This document shows, piece by piece, positions 8,139-17,027 of a stretch of DNA of 45,158 bases (position 1 is the stretch's first letter; each line of letters opens with the position of its first letter). The DNA is from CAZRVH01 sp964608325 (lineage in GTDB: Bacteria; Patescibacteriota; Gracilibacteria; Peribacterales; Peribacteraceae): assembly GCA_964608325.1 (NCBI GenBank), contig CAZSMX010000007.1:1-45158 (forward strand), in the 5' to 3' direction. The position numbers and the translations under genes are program-made. The notes beneath the pieces were generated by a model, which searched no databases, was not told the origin of the DNA, and worked only from the letters and a program-made list of their open reading frames with translations.

Positions 8139-8534
8139 ATGCACAGGCCAATACAGAATCACATTGAAGTTTCAGACGGCTACGAACAAGTTCTCATCCC
8201 CGACGTCGATCATCACAAGAAAAGATTGAGCGATGAAGCCAGGGTCCTCATCAACCAAGTGATGGGCACTCCCGTTCCCACGTACGAGTCGGTGAACGGC
8301 GAAACGAAAATGTCGTACGTTTCCCAGCAGAGGGGATTCGGGGTGTGGAATACGGATGCGCAGTTGGCGTACTTACACGAGATGGTGGAGGAAGGAGAGC
8401 TTGCCCCCCATGAGTCACTCGCCGTACAGGATGCGATCTACGATCGGTCGCAGCCCGACACCGTGCCCATGGTGTTGTCCGAAGCGAGGCCGGGTGCAGC
8501 GGAAAAAGCGCAGGACGATCGCGACGCCGCCTAA
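8139..8534 (+). CDS. Hypothetical protein, 131 aa
   Basis: I recognise no family. The product is acidic and soluble, with no signal or membrane segment; the C-terminus is charged (AEKAQDDRDAA). It is the first of two co-oriented small genes (19-nt spacing to the next at 8554), probably one unit. A possible -35 (TTGAAC near 8107) is visible, but no clear -10. Codon use looks like its neighbours. Confidence 0.6.
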   Translation: MHRPIQNHIEVSDGYEQVLIPDVDHHKKRLSDEARVLINQVMGTPVPTYESVNGETKMSYVSQQRGFGVWNTDAQLAYLHEMVEEGELAPHESLAVQDAIYDRSQPDTVPMVLSEARPGAAEKAQDDRDAA

Positions 8535-8553
8535 TTCCCTTCCCCATCACCGT

Positions 8554-9006
8554 ATGTCTCCCGAAGTCTCACCGGACTCAGTGGAACAATCGACCAGTAC
8601 CGTGGCCGCGCTGCGCGAGGCTTTGGCTCCATTTGGTTACGGGGGAATTCTGGATGGACTAAGCGATGATGCGGATGATCGCGAAATCATGGGGCGTCTC
8701 GTCGAAATGGGCGCCGATCTCAGTAGTCCAAATGGGGCGCAGGGGAAGCTTCATCCTACTGCGAAAGAGTTGGCCGCGTTCGTTGCGGCAAGCAAGTACT
8801 TTCGTGACACGGCGCATCGGGATGTCTTGCTCGGCCGCGTGCGCATCCATACGTATTCGGAGGATTCTGCGGAAGCGATCATGGCGCATCGCGCACTGTC
8901 GCACGTGGACCCTGTGTCCGCTCGCATCGTCCTCCACCATGATCACCAGGGGGTCCAAAAACAGCGCGAGGGAACGCGGTCTCAAGCCATGCGCATCGTC
9001 ACCTGA
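8554..9006 (+). CDS. Hypothetical protein, 150 aa
   Basis: No family recognised. The product is soluble with a hydrophilic N-terminus (MSPEVSPDSVEQSTSTVAAL) and a His-rich tail (VLHHDHQGVQ). ATG 8554 is the first Met after the upstream gene's stop; a longer frame would overlap that gene. The stop TGA (9004-9006) and the convergent amidase stop (9007-9009) together form the palindrome TGATCA with no intergenic base. Confidence 0.6.
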   Translation: MSPEVSPDSVEQSTSTVAALREALAPFGYGGILDGLSDDADDREIMGRLVEMGADLSSPNGAQGKLHPTAKELAAFVAASKYFRDTAHRDVLLGRVRIHTYSEDSAEAIMAHRALSHVDPVSARIVLHHDHQGVQKQREGTRSQAMRIVT

Positions 9007-11478
9007 TCACAGGCTCTTCAAATCCGTTCCCGGATAGTAGTAGAGCAGGATGTCCTCGGCTTTCTTCCCCTCGTTCGCCTGTCCTTCGGCGCCGCAGCCG
9101 GACATGCCTACCCCGTGCCCGCGCAGTGTCATGCCTTCGCACCAGGGATCGGGTTTACTCGTGAAAATCTCCGCGAACGGGAAGGTTTTCCATCCTGCTT
9201 CCGCGGGCGAGCGCGTGCGGCCGTCGTCGCTGGAGAAGTACGGAGGCTTGATCACCTGCCCGTCCTTTGTCAGGACGATGTTGTGCGTGTCTTGCACCGC
9301 CTTGATCCACGACGGGTGTTGGCTTTCGTAATTCATGCCGCTGTATTTCTGAAAGATGGCGGGGCTGTCGGACCCGTCGTACGGCATGCCCGGAAACTTG
9401 CGGTGGTCCGGGTCCATGTACCACGCGGCGTACGTGCGGGCCGCGATCGCGAAAGCACGTTGCTTTTCGTACGGCTCGGTATCGGGCTCTTCGGAAATGC
9501 CCATCATGTAATCGTCTAGGGACAGTTCGTTGATAAGCACGAGCTGGCCGTCGATGATGCGGCATTCCAGGACTCCGCGGAATCGGTTATAGGAGGTTTT
9601 CCATGTCGAGACGGTAAAGTTGCCGTCGGGCGTTCCCAAACGTACCACACCCTGTTTGAAGGGCTTGTTTCCCTGCATGGCGACGCACTGCGAACCGTCG
9701 TTTCCCAGTGAGAAGATATCGCCGTTCGAGAGTGTGACGGAAGCGTCGTTCTCGGCATGGCTGAGGCGCACGCGGATTCTTGGAGAGGAAAGAGAGGCAA
9801 TAGAAGAAATAGAGGATTTAGAGGATCGCTGCGTTGAGAGTGTGGATCGGGAGGAGGATCGAATGATCACCGGACGTGCGGATGATGTCGTTCTTGCCGA
9901 AGTTACCGGTACCGCGGACGTGCGCTGGCGGGTCGTGGTGGAGCGTCCGCTGACGGAGAGCGTGTACACGGCGTCACCCAGGGCAAGCGTATGCGTTCCC
10001 TGGGTCTGCGGCATTTGGATGCGGATCTGGATCTGCGTGGAGCCGTTGTCCGGAATCGCATTCTCCGCCGCCAGTTCCGCACGCACGCGCACGTACTCCC
10101 CGCCGACGAGTTGCCACACGCCTATGTCGCCGTTGGAACGCTGGATCTTTCCCAGGGATTTTCCGCGCATCATGCCGTTTGCACCTGCGACATACCGAAG
10201 GGAGAGCAGCAACTGGTCTCCGGGCCGTCCCTGCAGGTTCGTATTGCCTAACGCGGAGAGTCCTTCCTGCAGCACGGGCCCGCGTGATGCGACGGACGCG
10301 CTTCCTCCCCGCGCCGTGCGCCGCGCCGCCGCTTTGTCGACCCATTCCTTGCTGCTCTGCTCCCCTCCGCGTGGTGCCGGGAATCGCACCAGCGCCAATA
10401 GTTCGCCGTCCGCTACCTGCTGTCTGATCTGCGCGAGGGCGCCGCTCATGTAGTAGCCCGGGCATTCCGTGGAGAGCAGGTCGCCGTGTCCCACGATCGT
10501 CGGCCGCGTGATGCCGTGGAACCGCACATTCGATGACGTATCGATGTCATATTTGTCCGCCAGCGAATCCAGCAGCCACTTCAGGCTTTTTGCCATCTCC
10601 TGCGTCGGCTCGTTCTCCTCGAAATTTCCCATCAGCGCCACGCTCACCGTACCTACGTTGTGACAATAGGCGTGTCCCCCCACCACGTAATCGCCGCCCG
10701 CCTTTCCCTGGTAGATCTGCCCCTCGGAATCGATGACGTAGTGGTAGCCCACGTCCCCCCAGCCGTTGCTGTTGGCATGGTACTGGTAGAGCGCGCGCAT
10801 CAGTTCCGGCCCGCTGCGGCCGTTCTCATTCATCGCCGTGTGATGCACCACGAGCATTTTCACGCTCTTGGAATATTGCAGCGGCCAGCGGTATGTTTTG
10901 CCATCCGGGCTCGTGCGCACGGTTTTGGACACCTTGAATTCGTTCGGGTAATTCAGCTGCGCCTCGTTGCAGTCCTTCACGCGTTGCGACACGGCGGTCG
11001 GTGTTTCGGAGGAATCATTCTCTTTATCCCCCGTGGAATCGCCGGGAGGGGTTTTGGTCGTGTACAGGAATGATTCGTCGGCCTTCCATTCTTCGCGGGT
11101 CAGGATCTTGGGGGTTCCCTGGGGGCGTGTAGCGGCTTCCAGGTAAGACACGGGTTCGTCGGAGACGGCGACGGTGTGGATGTCATCGGGGGCGATTGCC
11201 GCGTCGATCTCGATTTTCGTGACGGCCTCCGGGAATACGACGAGGTTGCTTTCGAACAGGTCCGGCCGTTCTTCTTCGCGTGCGAGCTCTTCCCACTCCG
11301 TCCATCCGCCTTTCGTAAGGCCGCGGACGCGGTACGTGTTCCAGTCCGAAAGGGCGATACTGATGCCATCCACGGGCGTATCGAAAGATTTTGCGGTGAC
11401 GGCATCGTTTTGCTTGCTTGCGAAAACCAGGATTGCAACGAGTGACAGTCCTGTGAAAGCGGCGGCGAGTCGTTTCAT
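9007..11478 (-). CDS. Secreted PGRP-type N-acetylmuramoyl-L-alanine amidase / SpoIID fusion
   Basis: The 823-aa protein has a signal peptide (MKRLAAAFTGLSLVAILVFA). A PGRP-like amidase domain (about 125-355) begins with REEWKADESF and carries zinc ligands in VVHHT (H212/H213), HGD (H331) and TECPG (C339); it should cut the MurNAc-L-Ala bond. A beta-rich segment and a Ser/Arg linker (about 505-575) lead to a SpoIID/LytB domain (about 620-823) with LSLDDYMMGI, AFAIAARTYA, SSDDGRTRSP and GHGVGMSGCGAEGQA. SpoIID is a lytic transglycosylase acting on amidase-denuded glycan strands. In Bacillus the matching steps are done by separate proteins (SpoIIP and SpoIID). The start overlaps the upstream glycosyltransferase stop by 4 nt, so translation is coupled. 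Confidence 0.9.
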   Translation of the reverse strand: MKRLAAAFTGLSLVAILVFASKQNDAVTAKSFDTPVDGISIALSDWNTYRVRGLTKGGWTEWEELAREEERPDLFESNLVVFPEAVTKIEIDAAIAPDDIHTVAVSDEPVSYLEAATRPQGTPKILTREEWKADESFLYTTKTPPGDSTGDKENDSSETPTAVSQRVKDCNEAQLNYPNEFKVSKTVRTSPDGKTYRWPLQYSKSVKMLVVHHTAMNENGRSGPELMRALYQYHANSNGWGDVGYHYVIDSEGQIYQGKAGGDYVVGGHAYCHNVGTVSVALMGNFEENEPTQEMAKSLKWLLDSLADKYDIDTSSNVRFHGITRPTIVGHGDLLSTECPGYYMSGALAQIRQQVADGELLALVRFPAPRGGEQSSKEWVDKAAARRTARGGSASVASRGPVLQEGLSALGNTNLQGRPGDQLLLSLRYVAGANGMMRGKSLGKIQRSNGDIGVWQLVGGEYVRVRAELAAENAIPDNGSTQIQIRIQMPQTQGTHTLALGDAVYTLSVSGRSTTTRQRTSAVPVTSARTTSSARPVIIRSSSRSTLSTQRSSKSSISSIASLSSPRIRVRLSHAENDASVTLSNGDIFSLGNDGSQCVAMQGNKPFKQGVVRLGTPDGNFTVSTWKTSYNRFRGVLECRIIDGQLVLINELSLDDYMMGISEEPDTEPYEKQRAFAIAARTYAAWYMDPDHRKFPGMPYDGSDSPAIFQKYSGMNYESQHPSWIKAVQDTHNIVLTKDGQVIKPPYFSSDDGRTRSPAEAGWKTFPFAEIFTSKPDPWCEGMTLRGHGVGMSGCGAEGQANEGKKAEDILLYYYPGTDLKSL

Positions 11479-12623
11479 AATCCGTGGGGGCGTGAGCCTT
11501 CAGTAAACAATGATTCGTACGCGGATACCATCTTTTTTGCGGAAAATTTTTCCTCAGCCGTTTTCTTTCCTTCCCGGGCGATGCGATCCCTGGTTTCCTT
11601 CTCGGCAAGAAGGCCGATAGCTCGCTTCAAGCTGTCTGCGTTGTCGGCCCGCGCGACCAAGGCGTCGTTTCCGTTCGTCAAATAGTCCGCGATGCCGCAT
11701 GCATCCGTCACGACTACGGGAATGCCTGCCATCATCGCTTCCGCGGCAACGAGCCCGAACGGATCGTGTTCGGTTGAGGGAAGGACAAGTGCGTCATAGT
11801 CCTTGTACGACGACCGTACGTCGTTCCTTCTGCCAAGGAAGCGCACGCGTCCGCCCAACGGCTTCGCGAGTGCTTGCAATTCGCTTGAGGAACGTCCATC
11901 GCCAATGATATCCAGCGAGATGTCCTTCGCATCTTCGATTGCGCTCAGCAGTACATCTACTCCCTTCTCCGGCGAGAGGCGCGCGACGCAGAGGAGATGA
12001 AGAGGGTTGGGGTTAGGGTTGGGGAGTGGGGCGTGGGATGCGGGTTCCGAAGTATGACTGTCCGACGCCCGACGCCCGACGCCCTCATCTGAAATTCCAT
12101 TCGGTATTGCTATCACTTTGTTTTCATCCCACCCCATCTCCACATATAACTTCTTGCTCATCTCCGATACGCCGACCGTTGTCGCATTGCGGCTCCGTTC
12201 GATCAACTGCGCCAGCCATGGGTTCTGCGTCAGCCATCGCCCCACCGTATCGTGCTCGATCCAAACGGTTTTGATTCCCTTTTCCGCAGCGATGTCCGTC
12301 AGCAGCAATTTCTCGCTCAAACTGAGCATCGCGATTGCGCCGAGGTCGTGGAATTGATCAAGCAGCAGCGCCAGTTTTCTTTTCATCGCCGCCCGTCTCC
12401 ATGCAAAGGAAATCACGCCCCACTTCGTCACGGGCGGAGGACCGATGTGCCACTCCACGGCCATGATGTTGCGTTTCCTGCACTCCTCCAAAAGCACGGG
12501 GCAGCTGCCCGCGAACGCGACGCTGTGTCCGCGCGCGATAAGCCCTTCCATCAGCGTGAGGGTCTGTACTTCCGCTCCGCCGAAGGCGCTTTCCAGCGGG
12601 AAGCGCGTAAACAGGATTTTCAT
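11475..12623 (-). CDS. Glycosyltransferase family 4 (GT-B fold)
   Basis: The 382-aa protein starts MKILFTRFPLESAFGGAEVQ, with the N-terminal GGAE loop of GT4 enzymes. It has a C-terminal nucleotide-sugar domain with VARLSPEKGVDVLL (213-226), the E-x7-E type motif in EHDPFGLVAAEAM, and a helical tail. The likely role is sugar transfer to surface polysaccharide or protein; donor and acceptor are unknown. Residues about 181-207 (Pro/Asn-rich, PLPNPNPNP) are encoded by a G-rich/C-rich hairpin repeat (12013-12085) inserted between the usual PNGI and VARLSPEKG motifs. ATG 12623 has no strong Shine-Dalgarno; a TAAGCT lies 6 nt upstream. It overlaps the amidase gene by ATGA. Confidence 0.9.
   Translation of the reverse strand: MKILFTRFPLESAFGGAEVQTLTLMEGLIARGHSVAFAGSCPVLLEECRKRNIMAVEWHIGPPPVTKWGVISFAWRRAAMKRKLALLLDQFHDLGAIAMLSLSEKLLLTDIAAEKGIKTVWIEHDTVGRWLTQNPWLAQLIERSRNATTVGVSEMSKKLYVEMGWDENKVIAIPNGISDEGVGRRASDSHTSEPASHAPLPNPNPNPLHLLCVARLSPEKGVDVLLSAIEDAKDISLDIIGDGRSSSELQALAKPLGGRVRFLGRRNDVRSSYKDYDALVLPSTEHDPFGLVAAEAMMAGIPVVVTDACGIADYLTNGNDALVARADNADSLKRAIGLLAEKETRDRIAREGKKTAEEKFSAKKMVSAYESLFTEGSRPHGL
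12013..12085. repeat. G-rich repeat hairpin inside a glycosyltransferase gene
   Basis: The G-rich arm (12013-12039) is 25/27 identical to the minus strand of 3830-3856. A C-rich arm of three CCGACGCCC-type units (12061-12085) follows, complementary to the GGGCGT words, so the pair can fold back. It is translated in frame as a Pro/Asn-rich spacer. Confidence 0.7.
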
Positions 12624-12640
12624 GTCCCTAGCTTAACGGC

Positions 12641-13033
12641 TCACGCGTCATTTGCCAGCAGCTTCCACTCTTCCAATATGTCCAGAATCGCCCGTTCCAC
12701 GATATCCGAACGGTCACTGGTGCAAATGCAGGCTTCCGCGCCAGCGTCCATGGCCCGTTCCTGGTTCTCGCCGCTATCGCTGGAGCTTACGAGGACGATG
12801 CTCGCGGCGGGATTCTTGTTCTTCAAATATGCGATGATCGCCGGGCCGTTCTTGCTCGGGATGTAGTAGTCCACGAAAGCGTGGCTGATGTCGCCGTGTT
12901 CGTCGATGATGCGCATCGCTTCCTCGCTCGTCTTGGCGAACAAGACGGGGTCCTTCCACTGCGCGATCGCCAAAAGATCTTTCAGCATCGCGGTCTTGTG
13001 CGGGGAATCGTCGGCGACAAGGAAATGGGGCAT
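12641..13033 (-). CDS. Single-domain response regulator with atypical Lys position
   Basis: The 130-aa product is a lone CheY-like receiver: acidic pair D8/D9 (VADDS), phospho-acceptor D55 (AFVDYYIPSKNG), and the Ser/Thr switch in VLVSSSD (83-85). The invariant Lys normally found in the T-K-P motif is missing: the segment AGAEACICTSDRSD has Thr there. No output domain or histidine kinase is nearby. It might act by protein-protein contact, or as an atypical receiver that does not follow normal phospho-switching. ATG 13033 has a -10-like TAGCAT 6 nt upstream. It is isolated from the upstream gene by the terminator at 13048-13080. Confidence 0.85.
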   Translation of the reverse strand: MPHFLVADDSPHKTAMLKDLLAIAQWKDPVLFAKTSEEAMRIIDEHGDISHAFVDYYIPSKNGPAIIAYLKNKNPAASIVLVSSSDSGENQERAMDAGAEACICTSDRSDIVERAILDILEEWKLLANDA

Positions 13034-13047
13034 GTCCGCATGCTACC

Positions 13048-13080
13048 AAAAAAATCCCGGGAAGCGTGAGCTTCCCGGGA
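13048..13080 (-). terminator. Intrinsic terminator of the 13101-13595 gene
   Basis: Perfect 11-bp arms TCCCGGGAAGC (13055-13065) and GCTTCCCGGGA (13070-13080) surround a GTGA loop, followed on the minus strand by seven Ts. Confidence 0.9.
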
Positions 13081-13100
13081 GGTTCGTTCGTTCCCGCTGT

Positions 13101-13595
13101 TTACGAATGATGTACCGGTTGTCGTACGTACCACGTGATACCGTAGAGGCATGCGCCGCATGCGGCGAGTTCCCATTGGAATCCGTAGATGGCACTGAAG
13201 ACCAGGATCCGCGCGAGCTTTGGCCACGAAGGATTGACGGCCGCGGATGACGGGAATCGGACGGGCTCCAGGTTGATCAGGCAGACGAAGGCCGCGATAA
13301 CCGATCCGATGCAGAGGATCCCGTGGTCCCAATACGGATGCGACGTGTAATAGCCGAAGCCGAGTTCCACGCTGCAACAGGTGACGATCCACACGACGCA
13401 CCACAAGTGCAACGAGTATTCGTCGATCAATCCTGCGTTCGATGCATACTCCTTTTCATAAATCTTCCACTTCGACACGGCGTGTACTCCTTCAATCGCG
13501 ATTTGCGCTGAATGAATCCTCCGCAGTTGGTATGCGGCATACAGAGAATAGATCAGGGCAAGGGACAGAAGGACGATGGGCGGACTGGTCAGCAT
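13101..13595 (-). CDS. Hypothetical integral membrane protein, 164 aa
   Basis: Four probable membrane segments: near residues 4-22, 64-82, 92-108 and 134-152. Cytosolic/periplasmic loops hold IEGVHAVSKWKIYEKEY and a Pro-rich stretch. No family recognised. ATG 13595 is preceded by AAAGGAG at the right distance, so this is one of the few Shine-Dalgarno-led genes. It is a single unit ending at the terminator 13048-13080. Confidence 0.75.
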   Translation of the reverse strand: MLTSPPIVLLSLALIYSLYAAYQLRRIHSAQIAIEGVHAVSKWKIYEKEYASNAGLIDEYSLHLWCVVWIVTCCSVELGFGYYTSHPYWDHGILCIGSVIAAFVCLINLEPVRFPSSAAVNPSWPKLARILVFSAIYGFQWELAACGACLYGITWYVRQPVHHS

Positions 13596-13701
13596 GATGA
13601 CTCCTTTGGGGTTGGCTGACGGGCGGACGATGCTGGGAATGGACGAAGTCCCTAGTTTACTCCTTCAAAAAACGAAGTCAAGAACATTCCTGCCTTCGTC
13701 T

Positions 13702-13923
13702 CTATTTCGATGCGAACGGTTTCTCGGAGAGCAACGGATAGACTTCCTTGGTGAGTTGCTGGAATAGATTGTAGGGGTATTTTCCCGCGCGTATGTATCC
13801 ACGCGTCGCATCGATCAGTTTCAAAAGCGTTTGTCGTTCATGCTCCTGCGCAAGGAGATGCGCATCTATCTGGAATTCATCCAGTCGTTCCTGCTGATGT
13901 TGCTTGGCTTCGGGGGACAGCAT
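13702..13923 (-). CDS. Hypothetical small protein, 73 aa
   Basis: Gln/Glu-rich and likely helical (QHQQERLDEF, then LLAQEHERQTLLKLIDATRG), possibly a short coiled coil. No family recognised. It lies 66 bp downstream of serS on the same strand. Coding status is plausible but unproven. Confidence 0.5.
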   Translation of the reverse strand: MLSPEAKQHQQERLDEFQIDAHLLAQEHERQTLLKLIDATRGYIRAGKYPYNLFQQLTKEVYPLLSEKPFASK

Positions 13924-13989
13924 AAAAGTCGCGCGCGATGTTTCTCTTTCTTGCGCGGGGAGTCAAGGGTGCGGCAAATCCCTTTGACG

Positions 13990-15303
13990 CTATGCTTTCA
14001 CGATCGTCTGCTGTCCGCCCATGTACGGCCGTAGCGCCTCGGGGATCGTCACGCTGCCGTCCTTGTTCTGGTTGTTTTCCAGGATGGCGATGAGGATGCG
14101 TCCGATGGCGAAGGCCGTGGCGTCGTTCATGTGCATCAGGTGGCGCTTGCCGTCGGCGTCCTTGTAGTACGTGCCGAGGCGGCGGGCCTGGAAGTCGGTC
14201 ATGTAGTCGCTCGTGTGCGTCTCGCGGTAGGTCTTCTGGCTGGGGATCCAGCACTCGATGTCGAGTCCGTTGGCGTTCGGCTTGCCGATGTCGTACGTGC
14301 ATTTCTGCAGCACGCGGTACGGGATCTCCAGGCTCTGCACGAGATATTCCTGCAGCGCCACGATCAGTTTCTGTTCGTCCTCGCCGCTCTCCGCCGTGGT
14401 GAAGGATTCCATTTCCAACTTATCGAACTGGTGCACGCGCAGGATGCCTCCCATGTCCTTGCCGTACGTTCCGGCCTCGCGGCGGAAGGCGCTTGAGTAT
14501 CCGACGTAGCGGATGGGGAGTTGCCCCGCATCAAGCGTCTTCTCCATGTAGTAGGGGCCCATCGTGTGTTCCGCGGAGCCCACCAGCACCTGGCCGTCTT
14601 CCGGCAGCAAGTAGCGCTGGTCCTCGGGCTGGAGGCGGTCCATGCGGTCCATCACCTCGCGTTGCATGATGACCGGCGGAAGCATGGGGACGAACGGCTT
14701 CGTCGAGACTTTCAAGCCGGCTTTCTTTGCCACGTCTTTCAAAATCTTCTCGTCCGCCAGGGTGGCGAAGGTATGTTGGATGATCGCCATCTGCAAACGC
14801 ACGGCGTCGCCCTTCAGGTAGGCGAAGCGGCTGCCGCTGACGATCGCGGCTTGTTCGATATCGATGATGTCCAGGTTCTTTCCGATGGCCGCGTGGTCCA
14901 GCGGTTCGAAATCGAACTCCGGCTTTTTGCCCCACGTGCGGATCTCCACGTTCTCCTCCTCGCTGTGTCCCACCGGGACGTGTGGCAGCGGGAGGTTCGG
15001 GAACTTCAACTGCATCGCGTTCCAATCGATTTCGATGGCCGTCAGCTCCTCTTCTTTCTTTTTCAATGTCTCACCGAGTTCCTTCATCGCGGCGATCGCC
15101 TTCGTCTTGTCGTCGCCCTGCATCTGCGGCACTTCCTTGCTCACCTTGTTCTTCTCCGCGCGCATGGCCTCCACGTCGATCAACAGCTTCTTGCGCTTCT
15201 CGTCGATATCCAAGAACGCCTTCACGTCCAGCTTCAGCCCCTTGTTGTCGGCTGCTGCCTGGTACACGTCGGGCCGTTGGCGGAGGTCGTTCAGGTCGAT
15301 CAT
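13990..15303 (-). CDS. serS: Seryl-tRNA synthetase
   Basis: The 437-aa class II synthetase charges tRNA-Ser. It has the N-terminal tRNA-binding coiled coil (about 30-105, KKLLIDVEAMRAEKNKVSK) and a catalytic core with motif 2 (SSAFRREAGTYGKDMGGILR) and motif 3 (NDATAFAIGRILIAILENNQ). The length is typical. ATG 15303 has a -10-like TATACT (15312-15317) ending 8 nt upstream and no Shine-Dalgarno, indicating a leaderless message with its own promoter. It is therefore probably not simply part of the ORFan cluster upstream. Confidence 0.97.
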   Translation of the reverse strand: MIDLNDLRQRPDVYQAAADNKGLKLDVKAFLDIDEKRKKLLIDVEAMRAEKNKVSKEVPQMQGDDKTKAIAAMKELGETLKKKEEELTAIEIDWNAMQLKFPNLPLPHVPVGHSEEENVEIRTWGKKPEFDFEPLDHAAIGKNLDIIDIEQAAIVSGSRFAYLKGDAVRLQMAIIQHTFATLADEKILKDVAKKAGLKVSTKPFVPMLPPVIMQREVMDRMDRLQPEDQRYLLPEDGQVLVGSAEHTMGPYYMEKTLDAGQLPIRYVGYSSAFRREAGTYGKDMGGILRVHQFDKLEMESFTTAESGEDEQKLIVALQEYLVQSLEIPYRVLQKCTYDIGKPNANGLDIECWIPSQKTYRETHTSDYMTDFQARRLGTYYKDADGKRHLMHMNDATAFAIGRILIAILENNQNKDGSVTIPEALRPYMGGQQTIVKA

Positions 15304-15323
15304 ATGCGCGGAGTATAGCGGGA

Positions 15324-15866
15324 TCAGGAGTTTTGAGTAGAGAGCAATGCTTTCATGGTGCGGCGGTAAGCGTCCTCGAGGTCGTAGATGCGTTGCTGCA
15401 TCCGGAGTGCGTTTCCTTTGCCCGTGCGGAGCATTTTTTCATAGCGGATATTCAAGCCCCCGTGTCTCAGGGCGTATGCGTATCGCATCCAACATATCTT
15501 TTGCTCGCGTGACAGCGCCCGGTAGACGCTTTGGCTTATGGATGTGGGAACGGGAATGAGTACGAAATTTTCGTCCGTTCCTGACAAGACATACTGCTTT
15601 TTTCCTTCGTCGTCCAACTCGCGGTAACCCGTGAGGAGGATTCCTGTAATCCCACTTCTTTCCTTGGAGCGCGATGTCCCAAGCATTGGCTCGATATGCT
15701 TGGGTCCGTAGGTTTGCAAGAAAAGGGGGTCCTCCATAATCGACCGTTCATCGTAAAGGATCCTATCTGCGGAAGGACGCCGTTGGAGTGTCGCATGGAT
15801 CGCAGATTGCAGTATCTCGAAATCTTCCGATTCCTTGATTGCGTCTGGAGAGATGAATTCGTCCAT
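15324..15866 (-). CDS. Hypothetical protein, last of a four-gene ORFan cluster
   Basis: 180 aa, soluble, no recognised family. The centre contains SKERSGITGILLTGYRELDD, and the C-terminus is helical and basic (MQQRIYDLEDAYRRTMKALL). It has its own promoter (TTGATG-N16-TATAGT, 15879-15906), which also resembles the one before 17503. ATG 15866 lies 12 nt after the -10, so the leader would be only about 5 nt. It precedes serS by 20 bp. Confidence 0.65.
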   Translation of the reverse strand: MDEFISPDAIKESEDFEILQSAIHATLQRRPSADRILYDERSIMEDPLFLQTYGPKHIEPMLGTSRSKERSGITGILLTGYRELDDEGKKQYVLSGTDENFVLIPVPTSISQSVYRALSREQKICWMRYAYALRHGGLNIRYEKMLRTGKGNALRMQQRIYDLEDAYRRTMKALLSTQNS

Positions 15867-15878
15867 AGAAAGTGCGTC

Positions 15879-15906
15879 ACTATACGCTTTGCCTTTTTGG
15901 CATCAA
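15879..15906 (-). promoter_or_regulatory. Promoter of the 15866 gene
   Basis: On the minus strand, TTGATG (15901-15906), a 16-nt spacer and TATAGT (15879-15884). The stretch AAGCGTATAGTGA is shared with the promoter at 17526-17553, suggesting co-regulation. Confidence 0.65.
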
Positions 15907-15920
15907 GTAGGCGTCTCTTC

Positions 15921-16433
15921 TTATAGATAGGGCAGCCCCATGATCGTGTCGCATATTTGTTGCATCTGATCGATGACATATTGGCGCTTGTCCCAGCGTT
16001 GCAATTCCGTTTCCACGTCGGCGACGATGCGGTCGCGTTGGTCTTCCAAATACCGTACCAGGGCTTCCCGAAGCTCTTCCTGGATGAATTTCAATGCGGT
16101 CATAACGACTTCCTCATCAAGTTCTGCCGCTTGCATCCTCGATTCCCCCAGTCTGCCGAACGGCTTCCTTTGCTCGGAAATTTTTTTACTTGAAAGGATC
16201 ACCCTCGTGCTGAGGGAGCAATTGAATGTCTCGTCATCGAACAAGATTCCGAAAACGACCCTGTTTTCATCCTTAAGCATGTCCGAGCTTTCCACTTGCA
16301 TGGCCAATTCCGGCTGGCTGATGCAGAGTATGTTGAACACTTTGCCTCTGCATATATCGAAGGCATCCAGAATTTCTTTTCCTTCGTTTTCCTCTTCGTC
16401 GTCGCGCCATTCCCGTGATGAATCGAGTGTCAT
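15921..16433 (-). CDS. Hypothetical protein, third of an ORFan cluster
   Basis: 170 aa, soluble. The N-terminus is very acidic (REWRDDEEENEGKEI), a mixed alpha/beta middle follows, and the C-terminal half is strongly helical (EEVVMTALKFIQEELREALV onward), possibly a coiled coil. No family recognised. It starts 33 bp after the upstream gene; a weak TACTTT lies 6 nt before ATG 16433. Confidence 0.65.
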   Translation of the reverse strand: MTLDSSREWRDDEEENEGKEILDAFDICRGKVFNILCISQPELAMQVESSDMLKDENRVVFGILFDDETFNCSLSTRVILSSKKISEQRKPFGRLGESRMQAAELDEEVVMTALKFIQEELREALVRYLEDQRDRIVADVETELQRWDKRQYVIDQMQQICDTIMGLPYL

Positions 16434-16466
16434 AGGTGGAAAGTACCCAACTGTACGCCTATCTGG

Positions 16467-17027
16467 CTATTTTCCAAGGGTGCCCGTGCGGATTTGGTTG
16501 TACAGGCGCCGTAATTCGCCCGGATAGTCTTTTTCGTTGCATTCCTTGACCTCATCAATCGACATGTCGTCAGCAGATTGGCCTTCATCCGGGGCCATCT
16601 GGCACTCCAGTAAGTAGCGATATCCTTCGATGTACGCGCATACCGTCGCATCTGCGGAAATTTCCCGCAGCCAGGGTGGCAGGTTTGCCAGCATCCGTCG
16701 TATCTGCACGGGGGCGAATTCGTCTCGTTTACAAATCGTCTCCGCTCGAGGCAGGTAGCGAGGACGCTTGCGGCGGATTTTCAAATTATAATTGAGTGCC
16801 AGTTCCAGCTTCGAGCATTCCGGGTCCGGCACGATGCCGAAATCGATATGGAACAAATTCAGAAGTTTCGCGGCGGCGAGATCTTCGTCGCCATCCGCGA
16901 TGCGCGCCACTTCCATGCGGACGCTCTCGACAAGCGCGTCGTACCAGCTATTGAGTTCCTTTTCGGTGCGCGGGGCGGGCCAAGAATCGTTCTGCGCATT
17001 GTCTGTATCGATGGAAAGATCTTTCAT
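16467..17027 (-). CDS. Hypothetical protein, second of an ORFan cluster
   Basis: 186 aa, soluble, largely helical, with basic stretch IRRKRPRYLPRAETICKR (about 84-101). No family recognised. Its ATG overlaps the upstream gene's TGA (ATGA at 17024-17027), so the two are translationally coupled and probably act together. Confidence 0.7.
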   Translation of the reverse strand: MKDLSIDTDNAQNDSWPAPRTEKELNSWYDALVESVRMEVARIADGDEDLAAAKLLNLFHIDFGIVPDPECSKLELALNYNLKIRRKRPRYLPRAETICKRDEFAPVQIRRMLANLPPWLREISADATVCAYIEGYRYLLECQMAPDEGQSADDMSIDEVKECNEKDYPGELRRLYNQIRTGTLGK

